From UBA1794 sp031552405 (GTDB taxonomy: Bacteria; Bacteroidota; Bacteroidia; Bacteroidales; Bacteroidaceae): 64,000 bases of DNA. Numbering within the stretch: the stretch's first letter is position 1; every line of letters begins with the position of its first letter. Made by a program: the position numbers and the translations under genes. Shown piece after piece: positions 43,801 to 51,139 of this stretch. Where the stretch lies: assembly GCA_031552405.1 (NCBI GenBank), contig JAVBMN010000006.1:1-64000 (forward strand), in the 5' to 3' direction. The notes under the pieces are model-generated. The model was not told the DNA's origin and did not search any database. It saw nothing but the letters and a program-made list of their open reading frames with translations.

Positions 43801-43929
43801 AGTATTAGTTTTATGAACACCGGAACAGGCGTATGGTTGCTTGCCGGGCTTTTTGCCCTCTTCTTTGTAGCATGTGTGATTGTCTTTGTCAGGGTATTAG
43901 TCAGAAAAGAAATAGCGAGAAACAAATAA
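40807..43929 (+). CDS. FtsX/MacB-type ABC transporter permease, double-length
   Basis: A 1040-residue permease. It starts with a membrane helix (LVATAVLITVAVIVGSLVIG), then a large periplasmic domain (about residues 45-455). A first FtsX block of helices follows (AGLFLALGFFIIVSAILLMLI to LLTGLITGITLALLFL), then a second set with a second periplasmic domain (residues about 690-910) and a final FtsX block (LGGLGLLLGIMAFVIVVRK and on). The double FtsX arrangement is usual for Bacteroidetes mechanotransmitter exporters. The last helix ends at a short basic tail. Pairs with the ATPase gene upstream. Confidence 0.92.
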   Translation: MTLKKLIRTNISYFTRYYRLVATAVLITVAVIVGSLVIGDSVRTTLIKRVAERMGDTETVLFARNSFMAEELLQSPLFGKSARGYLLTNGFISRGGKLIPVVVWGTDEPSITRGTAKINSALGRELGQDDLAADIVLRLPATGLTPAGSLFVTENYATSLRLAFGGTVSVEDSGNISMKNEQIIPLNVFVNRQQLLETLEIPGKINLILTNRTITTEDLNEAWSYGASGLSINRMDGFTEIRSDRIFLPKEVTETLCRDNDSSNRLFSYLANSIERNGHSVPYSFVTATDRFGGETLQKDEIILSDYTARRLQARPGDTIEVSYFVSHDLKTLATEKIKLRVKSIVPLATLCKDKTLSADFPGLSDVERCTDWDSDLPIHMSLITDEDEKYWELYRSTPKAIIAYDAVAARWSNAYGTATALRMNEANPDLSSLRPEMFGIQIIHPREAGLYAAKNGVDFAGLFLALGFFIIVSAILLMLIPLSEMFWQRRDEIALLQSLGYTRKRITHIFWRESAPVVFLSSIVGVIAGLIYTALLMWLLGNVWKGATHTDGFAVYPSVITLLTGLITGITLALLFLRWTIHRNLKDKKKNQLKQKQSLTKRKTGVILATILSIAIICVNFLFLRSVPLFVLAGIVLIVTAALWGDYLLHRNSSASIGNFNSNKILWSTLFANRKQALLSFFALATGVFIVFSVGLNRKGFADSSQIRTGTGGYSLWCESSVPVYHNMATPSGQEKLSLTDLPAHTQVLQCLRYGADDASCLNLNKVTNPTVLGVDMNALRESSFQIEQTIWPADREDVFERMQTPHGFVYPAFIDATVLTWSLMMNLGDTLRYENDKGQSIAIRLVGTLSNSIFQGHILIDRSLFPDIWPETTGSEVFLLKVDEAEKEEVGNLLSQALNEYGVWVTTTNDRLRQFNTVTDTYLTIFLTLGGLGLLLGIMAFVIVVRKNLSMRQPEIALYRTLGFADSKIRKTLCRENLLVPLYAIATGVLSSLIGVSISFMNTGTGVWLLAGLFALFFVACVIVFVRVLVRKEIARNK

Positions 43930-43942
43930 TATCATCCATAGT

Positions 43943-44746
43943 ATGAATAAGAAAGAATTTACAGGAGAATTACTCGGAACCTTTATTCTGGTTCTATTTG
44001 GTTGCGGTTCGGTGGCCGTAGCAACACTGTTTGACGAATATACCGGCATATTTCAAATAGGCCTGGCCTGGGGAATAGGTGTTACGCTGGCCATCTACCT
44101 TACCCGCCATCTGTCGTGCGCACACCTCAACCCAGCAGTATCTATCGGTATGGTTATTAGTAAACGGATGACTGTTAGCAAATTACCGGGCTATCTGATA
44201 GCCCAGTTTCTGGGTGCATTCGTGGCGGGCTGGATGATTTATCTGCTATTCTCGCCCTCTATTACTGCGTACGAAAATGCCCACGAGATTGTGCGGGGAA
44301 GTGCCGAGTCGGTAGCTACAGCCAAAATGTTCGGCGAGTTTTACGGTGGGGGAGTAGCGGTTGTGTCAATGCCATTGGCTATTGCTGCCGAGGCATTCGG
44401 AACCTTCCTTTTGGTATTACTTATCTTCGCCCTGACAGAAGGCTGCAACGTAGGACGCCCTAGTGATGCGATGGCCCCCGTCTTTATCGGCTTGACAGTT
44501 GCCTCCGTTATATTCCTTATAGCACCCCTCACTCAGGCGGGATTGAATCCGGCGCGCGATTTCGGCCCCCGAATGCTTGCCTGGATCGCCGGATGGGGGA
44601 GTGCTGCTTTCCCCGACAACAGTGGAGGATTCTTTTGGGTATATATACTGGGACCTGTGATTGGTGGGGCTGTGGCAGCCTGGTTCTTCATGTATGTGAT
44701 GGAACCGCTGATGAAAAAGAAATCTCAGGGATGCAATTGCCAATAG
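43943..44746 (+). CDS. Aquaglyceroporin (MIP family, GlpF-like)
   Basis: A 267-residue six-helix channel with two NPA half-helices, HLNPAVS and GLNPARDFGPR. The Asp following NPAR is the glycerol-facilitator signature (aquaporins usually have a different residue), so small neutral solutes such as glycerol, urea or arsenite are likely to pass, not only water. It lies 13 bases after the permease and 33 before the CobW gene. Why a glyceroporin belongs in a terpenoid/redox operon is unclear; the solute may be a substrate or product of the system. Confidence 0.9.
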   Translation: MNKKEFTGELLGTFILVLFGCGSVAVATLFDEYTGIFQIGLAWGIGVTLAIYLTRHLSCAHLNPAVSIGMVISKRMTVSKLPGYLIAQFLGAFVAGWMIYLLFSPSITAYENAHEIVRGSAESVATAKMFGEFYGGGVAVVSMPLAIAAEAFGTFLLVLLIFALTEGCNVGRPSDAMAPVFIGLTVASVIFLIAPLTQAGLNPARDFGPRMLAWIAGWGSAAFPDNSGGFFWVYILGPVIGGAVAAWFFMYVMEPLMKKKSQGCNCQ

Positions 44747-44779
44747 TTTCTTAAACTCATAATAATAAATAGTAGAATA

Positions 44780-45868
44780 ATGAACACAACTCTTGTGATC
44801 GCCGGAGGTTTCCTCGGAGCCGGCAAAACAACTTTGCTGTGGGATGTGGCCCGAAAACTGACAGGCCAAGGACTACGCGTAGGTCTTATCACCAATGACC
44901 AGGCACCGGAACTGGTTGATAGCAAATTTTTGTCACTCAATAATCTAAAAGTAGCCGAAGTCAGCGGTAGCTGTTTCTGCTGTAACTTCAACGGGTTCAC
45001 GGATGCGATCCAAAAGATTCGCGCCGAAGTAGCTGCAGACATAATCATTGCCGAACCGGTAGGCAGTTGTGCCGATCTTTCGGCCACCATTATGCAGCCA
45101 TTGAAGCAATACTGGAACCGCGATCTGCAAGTTGCCCCTCTCTCCGTATTGGCCGATCCCACACGTCTCAAGTCCATCCTTATCGGAGAAAATATAGGGT
45201 TACATCCCGATGCAGCCTATATCTTCCGCAAGCAACTGGAAGAAAGCGATATTATCCTTATCAGTAAAGCCGACCTGCTAAACAATACTCAGCTGGAAGA
45301 CTTGAAGCAACGCACCGCCCAGACATTCCCTTCGGCCACCATTCTTGCAGTCAGCGCAATGAACGGCATCGGAACAGACGAATGGTTGTCACTGGTTACC
45401 ACCCGTCAGGATGCTGGTAAACGTCTGGTAGAGATGGACTACGATATATACGCCAACGGTGAAGCCGTCCTTGGCTGGCTGAATGGTACTGTGTACCTGC
45501 AAGGCCCCGACACCGATTGGGATGCTTTTATTCACACCCTGCTTACCCATTTAGCCACCCGTTTTGACAAAGAGAGCTTATCCGTAGGACATGTCAAGGT
45601 AATTGCCGAAAACGGAAAGAGATTTATCGTCGGAAACATAACCGGTACCGCCGATACGCTTTCTGTCCGCGGTTCAGCAGGCAATGGTGAAGCTGTCAAA
45701 CTCATTATCAATGCCCGCGTAGAAACTTCCCCGGAAAATCTGGACAAGATTGTTCGTCAGACACTTGACACATTGTGTACAGATGTCTATGTAACTGATA
45801 TTATTGCCTGGCGATATCTTCAACCGGGTCGACCACAGCCGACGCATAGGTTTACAGAGGTGGTGTAG
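44780..45868 (+). CDS. CobW/COG0523-family metallochaperone GTPase
   Basis: A 362-residue G3E GTPase. Walker A is GGFLGAGKTT at the N-terminus and the metal-binding CxCC motif is Cys65-Phe-Cys67-Cys68 (SGSCFCC). The GTP-specificity SKAD motif is in LISKADLLN. The C-terminal CobW domain is shorter than that of ZigA/YeiR types, and no His-rich tail is seen. Such proteins deliver Zn, Co or Fe to target enzymes; here the target may be one of the operon's metalloproteins. Last gene of the operon, 34 bases before the CAGGCCTG array. Confidence 0.88.
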   Translation: MNTTLVIAGGFLGAGKTTLLWDVARKLTGQGLRVGLITNDQAPELVDSKFLSLNNLKVAEVSGSCFCCNFNGFTDAIQKIRAEVAADIIIAEPVGSCADLSATIMQPLKQYWNRDLQVAPLSVLADPTRLKSILIGENIGLHPDAAYIFRKQLEESDIILISKADLLNNTQLEDLKQRTAQTFPSATILAVSAMNGIGTDEWLSLVTTRQDAGKRLVEMDYDIYANGEAVLGWLNGTVYLQGPDTDWDAFIHTLLTHLATRFDKESLSVGHVKVIAENGKRFIVGNITGTADTLSVRGSAGNGEAVKLIINARVETSPENLDKIVRQTLDTLCTDVYVTDIIAWRYLQPGRPQPTHRFTEVV

Positions 45869-45901
45869 TATTCTGATCCTACTGACATACCCCCATAAAC
45901 A

Positions 45902-45978
45902 CAGGCCTGAGTTTGCATAAAACCAGGCCTGCATTTTCAAAAGACAGGCCTGCGTTTTTTAATCACAGGCCTGTCTTT
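45902..45978. repeat. Second array of four CAGGCCTG repeats (period 21-22)
   Basis: Four copies of CAGGCCTG(A/C/T)(G/A/C)TTT begin at 45902, 45924, 45945 and 45966, spaced 22, 21 and 21 bases. Because the core CAGGCCTG is self-complementary, any two adjacent copies can pair as an 8-bp stem with a 13-14-base loop. The third copy is followed by TTTTTT and the fourth by CTTTTTT, the form of a terminator. The array lies between the convergent CobW and Amt genes. Confidence 0.85.
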
Positions 45979-46003
45979 TTTCCTCCTTCTGCCCCTACTT
46001 ATT

Positions 46004-47362
46004 TTAGAGAGAAGCCTCCCCATTCTCATACTCCGCCAGCTCACGTTTACCTACCTGGCTGCCGTACAATTCATCGTGCTGACTCAGGTCAAGGCCTACA
46101 CGTTCACTCTTTTCGGACACACGCAGCGGCACCATCTTGTTAGTAATCCAGTACAAGGCATACGCCACTATGAATGTATACACAGATATAATTACTACCG
46201 CCAATATATGGTTGATAATACTTTCCATATGTGTAATACCACTTTCCGGATCGTATACGAAGATACCTGTCATAATGGTTCCCACGATACCTCCCACGCC
46301 GTGGGTAGGAAATACGTCGAGAGCATCATCAAAGGTGGTTTTCTTGTTCTTCCAGGTCACTGCAATGTTACAGATTATGGTAGTGATGAAAGCGATAAAA
46401 ATACTCTCGCCCACCGATACCCATCCGGCAGAAGGTGTAATAGCCACAAGTCCTACCACCGCCCCGATAGCTGCACCCATTGCCGAAGGCTTACGCCCCA
46501 TCAAACAGTCAAAGCATACCCACGTAATCATAGCCGCTGCCGAAGCAGTATTAGTGTTGAGGAATGCCTTTACCGCCATCCCGTCCGCATGCAGGGAAGA
46601 GCCCGCATTAAATCCAAACCAACCCAGCCACAGCAAAGCCGCTCCCAAGAGGACGAAAGGCACATTGGCCGGCCGATGATTGCCCGATCCCTTCCGCTTT
46701 CCCAGGAAGATAGCCCCAGCCAGAGCCGCCACACCCGAAGAAGCATGCACCACGATTCCTCCGGCAAAGTCCTTCACATGCATCATACTCAGGAACCCAT
46801 CCGGATGCCACGTCCAGTGCGCCAGCGGGCAATAGATAAAGATACAGAACAGCATCATAAAAATCACGTATCCCGAAAACCGCACACGTTCGGCAAACGA
46901 ACCCGTAATAAGCGACGGCGTAATAATTGCAAACTTCATCTGAAACAACGCATACAAAGCAATAGGAATGGTAAGTCCCAATTTGGAGCCTAACTCGTCA
47001 TCAATGTTTCCGCCCAGATTGTTAAACATAAAATAAGAGGAAGGATCCCCTATGAAATGCCCCATATCCGAACCAAATGCCAGGCTAAACCCAAAGAACA
47101 CCCACAGCACGCTGACCAGCCCCATCGCAATAAAACTCTGCAGCATGGTGGATATCACATTCTTCTCGCGCACCATGCCCCCGTAAAAGAAAGACAGTCC
47201 AGGGGTCATCATCAATACAAAGATCGTAGCCGTAATCATCCAGGCCACATCCGCAGTATTCACTCCCTCTGCCAGCTCAAAGCTGAAATCACCGGGCATA
47301 AACAATCCCAGTACACTGATAAAGGTCATAATGACCGATAAGATAATCCAACGTTTTTCCAT
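46004..47362 (-). CDS. amt: Ammonium transporter (Amt family)
   Basis: A 452-residue Amt/Rh channel for ammonium. It shows the family landmarks DVAWMITATIFVLMMTPGLSFFYGG (here in two segments), SFIAMGLVSVLWVFFGFSLAF, the DFAGGIVVHASSGVAAL region and DVFPTHGVGGIVGTI with conserved His residues that line the pore. It probably has an N-terminal signal-like helix before the 11 core helices. The glnB/glnK partner gene is not adjacent, unlike in many Bacteroidetes. Confidence 0.95.
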   Translation of the reverse strand: MEKRWIILSVIMTFISVLGLFMPGDFSFELAEGVNTADVAWMITATIFVLMMTPGLSFFYGGMVREKNVISTMLQSFIAMGLVSVLWVFFGFSLAFGSDMGHFIGDPSSYFMFNNLGGNIDDELGSKLGLTIPIALYALFQMKFAIITPSLITGSFAERVRFSGYVIFMMLFCIFIYCPLAHWTWHPDGFLSMMHVKDFAGGIVVHASSGVAALAGAIFLGKRKGSGNHRPANVPFVLLGAALLWLGWFGFNAGSSLHADGMAVKAFLNTNTASAAAMITWVCFDCLMGRKPSAMGAAIGAVVGLVAITPSAGWVSVGESIFIAFITTIICNIAVTWKNKKTTFDDALDVFPTHGVGGIVGTIMTGIFVYDPESGITHMESIINHILAVVIISVYTFIVAYALYWITNKMVPLRVSEKSERVGLDLSQHDELYGSQVGKRELAEYENGEASL

Positions 47363-47392
47363 AATAATACCTGTTTTTGTGTGAATATGCTA

Positions 47393-47400
47393 CAAAGGTA
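47393..47400 (-). promoter_or_regulatory. -7 box of amt
   Basis: Reads TACCTTTG on the minus strand, a full TAnnTTTG match, 30 bases before the amt start. A clear -33 element was not found. Between here and 47574 I see no gene or repeat. Confidence 0.5.
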
Positions 47401-47574
47401 ACGCAGTTCAGGTCCAAAAGAAAGCAATTCGGCCGAATTTAAAAACCAAAAGTCATACACCAAACCATAATTATAACAATATGCAACAAATCCACTCCAT
47501 CTGCTTTCACTCTGAAAAAAATCCTCCTATAATCCAACAAAAATCGAAAGCATGACCCATAGAAGGGCAGACAT

Positions 47575-47830
47575 CACCCATTTATTATTGCGCAGCCTGT
47601 ATTCACCCATTCATCATTGCGCAGCCCCCTATGACGTCCGCAACCGCTCCTGAGGGAGCGACCCGCCTTGTTATCGCAGCGTCAAACGCAGCATCGGTTG
47701 AGGGAACGACCAGGCCAAAAGCTGTTTGAACGCAGCGAGTTCTTTTGGCCAGTGACCGAGGCCGATGCGGAGTAGCGTAGAGAACACAGCGGAATGTTCT
47801 TTTGGTTACTTTTCTTGCGCCAAGAAAAGT
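47575..47830. repeat. Composite intergenic repeat region with hairpins
   Basis: This 256-base stretch has no credible gene. It holds a 23-base direct repeat CACCCATT(T/C)AT(T/C)ATTGCGCAGCC (47575-47597 and 47604-47626), a hairpin CGCTCC/GGAGCG (47645-47660), an inverted repeat GGCCAAAAG/CTTTTGGCC (47713-47721 with 47742-47750) and a perfect stem ACTTTTCTTG/CAAGAAAAGT with a CGC loop (47808-47830). The last type of hairpin recurs in intergenic DNA of many Bacteroidetes, as far as I recall. It stops 20 bases before the -7 box of the next gene. Confidence 0.65.
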
Positions 47831-47850
47831 GACAATAAAAATATTCTAAG

Positions 47851-47858
47851 TATCTTTG
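47851..47858 (+). promoter_or_regulatory. -7 box abutting the GldF-GldG start
   Basis: TATCTTTG matches TAnnTTTG. The ATG at 47863 begins only four bases after it, so if this promoter is used the transcript would start at or within a few bases of the start codon (leaderless), or a later start is used. Confidence 0.5.
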
Positions 47859-47862
47859 CACT

Positions 47863-50358
47863 ATGCCAGCCGAGATTCAAAAGAGCGAAATACCGCGCCT
47901 CTCCCGTTTTCGGGAGAACTTCCTCCCCCTATGCACTCTCCTTCGTAAAGAATGGACCTCCTTCTTCGCCTCCCCCATGGGATGGATCACCCTCTCCATA
48001 TGGCTCATAGCCCTCGGCATGATGTTATGGATCTTCCCCGGTGAATACAACATCCTGGACGGAGGCTACGCTACCCTGCGCCCGTTCTTCGGCCTGGCAC
48101 CCATCCTGATGATCCTCATTGTTCCCGCCCTCACCATGCGCAGCTATGCCGAAGAACGAAAGAGCGGAACGATGGAAGTCCTGACTTCACACCCCATATC
48201 CCCCAGACTGATACTTACTGCAAAGTTCCTGAGCGCCTGGGGCATCATGGCACTTGCCGTGGCCCTTACTTTACTATATATCATTACGCTAAACCTTATC
48301 GCCGTACAAGGCCTTGACGGAGGAGAAGTCGCCGGAGGATACATCGGCCTGTGCCTCCTGTTGGGAGCCTTTGTCGGTATCGGACTGTTCAGCTCCTCAC
48401 TTACCGACAACCAGCTCACCGCCTACCTTCTCGGAGCGTTTCTATCCTTTACCCTCTTCTTCGGCTTTTCGTTGATCGCCTCGCTGGCACAAAGCGGAGA
48501 GTTGTATACCGGATGGGAGCAACTGGGCATGCTGGCCCGCTTTGACCCCATGACACATGGCATCATTGCCTTTTGGGATGCCTTCTACATACTACTCGTA
48601 ACATTATTCTTCCTAACCCTTACATACTGGAAACAGTTCCCCCAACGCAAAGTTTTGAAGCTCTTGCAACTCATCTCCCTTCCCCTCATCCTGGGAGTGT
48701 GCAGCCTGCTGAGCAGCAATTACGTATTACGATGGGACCTGACGGTCGACAAGCGTTACACCCTGTCTCCACACACTGAGCATCTCCTTCGCACACTGGA
48801 TCAGCCCGTAGAGGTGATTCTATACCTCAACGGCTCACTCAATCCGGGCTTCCACCGCCTGCGGAATGCCACCGTCGACCTGCTTGCCGAGATGGCCGGA
48901 CACGCACACAAAGGGATGCACCTGACCCTGGCAGATCCTTCGCACGCCTCAGATCCGGAGCTCCGCGAGCAACGCTATCAAACCCTAGCACAAAGAGGCA
49001 TTACCGGAATCTCCGTAAACGAACGTGACGGCGAAGGGAAGACCACCGCCCAAGTTATATTCCCCTGGGCAGAAGTGATATACGAGGACGATACCATTCC
49101 CGTACCTCTGCTTCGCAGGAATGCCATGCTTACACCTCAGGAAGTGTTGAACCAATCCTCAGCCGTACTGGAATACGGTTTTACGGATGCCTTGCGCGTG
49201 CTGACCATCAAAGAACCCAGACGGATTGCCTTTACCGAAGGACACGGAGAGCTTACCGAAACTTCCCTCTATGAAGCCTTCAATACCCTGAGCCGGTATT
49301 ACCAGATAGACCGCGGACCGCTGGGTACAGACCCTTCTGCCCTTGCTTTGTATCGCGCCATAGTGATTGCCGATCCGCAAACGCCGTTTAGCGAGGCAGA
49401 GAAGTTCGCCCTCGACCAATACCTTATGCAGGGAGGAAACCTGTATATCCTGACCGGAGGAACCTCTTTCAACCCAGATGAATTTGCCCTTACAGGCGAG
49501 GCTGCCACCCTGAAACGGGCACTCAATCTGGACGATCTCCTCTTTACCTACGGCATACGTATTGAACCGGCCTTGGTACAAGATTTACAGTGCACCGCCA
49601 TTACCCTTTCCGCTACAACGGCAGGAGCAAAAGACGGGCAAACCACTACGCTGCCCTGGTTCTTTGCCCCGCTATTGCTTCCTCAAAGCCACCCGCTGAC
49701 CACAACCATATCCCCGATACGTTCGGAATACGTAAGTCCGCTTACCTTTGTCAACAAGCATCCCGGAATACAGAAGCAGGTGCTCTTTACCACTTCCGAT
49801 CACTCGCATCTCCTTCCCGTACCGGAGAAGGTATCCCTCCGCTACGTAGAGATGCCAGCCACTGAAGAGTATTTCAACCAACCTCCTCAGCCTGTTATAG
49901 CATTACTCGAAGGGGAGCTCCCCTCTGCCTTCCTGCACCGCCTGCTTCCCGAAGGGGCTCAAGAGCTCCCGCAAGGACGCATCGGGAAAAGCCGTGACTC
50001 ACGCCTCCTGGTATCCGGCACCGCCAGCATCGTAACAAACGAGTGGGAGGGGAGCGGCCACAATACCCGCCCCTTACCGCTGGGGTACGACCGCCACAGC
50101 CACGCACAGCTTGGCAATGAAGACTTTCTGGTGCAAAGCATCTCATACCTCATGGGCGATGACCAGTGGATCAGCCTGCGCAACCGCTCGCAGGAAATGC
50201 GCTTGCTGAGCCGGGATGCAATAACCCTACAACGTGCCACATGGCAGATAGTCAATGTAGGAGCACCAATCGCCCTGCTCTTTATACTTTTATCGGCATT
50301 TCGCCTATGCCGCAACAAGAAAATCCAAGGCAGCATGAGGCAAATAAATAGAAAATAA
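47863..50358 (+). CDS. GldF-GldG fusion: ABC transporter permease fused to auxiliary periplasmic domain
   Basis: An 831-residue fusion. The N-terminal 250 residues are GldF-like, an ABC-2 permease with six helices (GWITLSIWLIALGMMLWIF, LAPILMILIVPALTMRSYAEERKSGTMEVLTS in parts). From about residue 265 a GldG-like part follows: a membrane anchor, a large periplasmic domain and a final C-terminal helix (PIALLFILLSAFRLC). The ATPase GldA is not next to it. Gld proteins were named for gliding, but non-gliding Bacteroidales keep them, so a general exporter role is likely. Confidence 0.9.
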   Translation: MPAEIQKSEIPRLSRFRENFLPLCTLLRKEWTSFFASPMGWITLSIWLIALGMMLWIFPGEYNILDGGYATLRPFFGLAPILMILIVPALTMRSYAEERKSGTMEVLTSHPISPRLILTAKFLSAWGIMALAVALTLLYIITLNLIAVQGLDGGEVAGGYIGLCLLLGAFVGIGLFSSSLTDNQLTAYLLGAFLSFTLFFGFSLIASLAQSGELYTGWEQLGMLARFDPMTHGIIAFWDAFYILLVTLFFLTLTYWKQFPQRKVLKLLQLISLPLILGVCSLLSSNYVLRWDLTVDKRYTLSPHTEHLLRTLDQPVEVILYLNGSLNPGFHRLRNATVDLLAEMAGHAHKGMHLTLADPSHASDPELREQRYQTLAQRGITGISVNERDGEGKTTAQVIFPWAEVIYEDDTIPVPLLRRNAMLTPQEVLNQSSAVLEYGFTDALRVLTIKEPRRIAFTEGHGELTETSLYEAFNTLSRYYQIDRGPLGTDPSALALYRAIVIADPQTPFSEAEKFALDQYLMQGGNLYILTGGTSFNPDEFALTGEAATLKRALNLDDLLFTYGIRIEPALVQDLQCTAITLSATTAGAKDGQTTTLPWFFAPLLLPQSHPLTTTISPIRSEYVSPLTFVNKHPGIQKQVLFTTSDHSHLLPVPEKVSLRYVEMPATEEYFNQPPQPVIALLEGELPSAFLHRLLPEGAQELPQGRIGKSRDSRLLVSGTASIVTNEWEGSGHNTRPLPLGYDRHSHAQLGNEDFLVQSISYLMGDDQWISLRNRSQEMRLLSRDAITLQRATWQIVNVGAPIALLFILLSAFRLCRNKKIQGSMRQINRK

Positions 50359-50359
50359 C

Positions 50360-50367
50360 TATCTTTG
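50360..50367 (+). promoter_or_regulatory. -7 box for the NifU-like/GGGtGRT pair
   Basis: TATCTTTG, a full TAnnTTTG match, directly after the GldF-GldG stop codon and about 51 bases before the next ATG. No -33 TTTG is visible at 19-21 bases. Confidence 0.55.
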
Positions 50368-50418
50368 CACGCTGTAAACAGAATGTTTTTTTCATATCAT
50401 TAATAAAGTTTCAAAGTT

Positions 50419-51120
50419 ATGACTTATTCACAGGAAGTGGAACACATGTGTGTGGTACAAAAGGGCCCCAACCACGGCCCTGCACCCATTCCCGAAGAGG
50501 GAAGATGGGTGAAGTCAAAAGAAATCAAAGACATCTCCGGTCTTACTCACGGTATAGGATGGTGTGCACCCCAGCAGGGAACTTGCAAACTGACCCTTAA
50601 CGTGAAGGAAGGTATCATCCAGGAAGCACTGATCGAAACAGTAGGTTGCTCCGGTATGACGCATTCGGCTGCTATGGCTGCTGAAATCCTGCCCGGAAAA
50701 ACTGTGTTGGAAGCACTGAACACCGACCTCGTGTGCGATGCGATTAACACTGCAATGCGCGAACTCTTCCTTCAGATCGTGTACGGACGTACACAGTCGG
50801 CCTTCTCAGAAGACGGTCTGCCCATCGGCGCCGGTCTGGAAGACCTCGGTAAAGGTCTCCGCAGCCAGGTAGGTACTCTGTACGGTACATTGGCTAAAGG
50901 TCCCCGTTACCTGGAAATGGCTGAAGGTTACATCAAGACTCTTGCACTGGATGCAAACGATGAAATCTGTGGATACGAATTCGTACACCTCGGCAAATTC
51001 ATGGATGAGATTAAGAAAGGTACCGATGCCAACGAAGCACTGAAGAAAGTGACTGGTACGTATGGCCGCTTCACAGAAGAAGCCGGTGTTGTAAAATTCA
51101 TTGACCCGCGTCACGCTTAA
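50419..51120 (+). CDS. NifU-N-like iron-sulfur scaffold-family protein
   Basis: A 233-residue protein similar to the NifU/IscU scaffold fold. The scaffold-type motif is VGCSGMTHSAAMAAEIL, with an earlier pair of cysteines in GWCAPQQGTC. The C-terminal half (KGPRYLEMAEGYIKTLALDANDE in parts) is extra and not typical of IscU. In Bacteroidetes and clostridia this gene is paired with a GGGtGRT gene, as here, with high expression suggested by the codon choice (many GGT, CGT, AAG codons). Its function is not established; metal or cluster handling is a reasonable guess. Confidence 0.78.
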   Translation: MTYSQEVEHMCVVQKGPNHGPAPIPEEGRWVKSKEIKDISGLTHGIGWCAPQQGTCKLTLNVKEGIIQEALIETVGCSGMTHSAAMAAEILPGKTVLEALNTDLVCDAINTAMRELFLQIVYGRTQSAFSEDGLPIGAGLEDLGKGLRSQVGTLYGTLAKGPRYLEMAEGYIKTLALDANDEICGYEFVHLGKFMDEIKKGTDANEALKKVTGTYGRFTEEAGVVKFIDPRHA

Positions 51121-51139
51121 TAGAAGGAGGAATACAATT

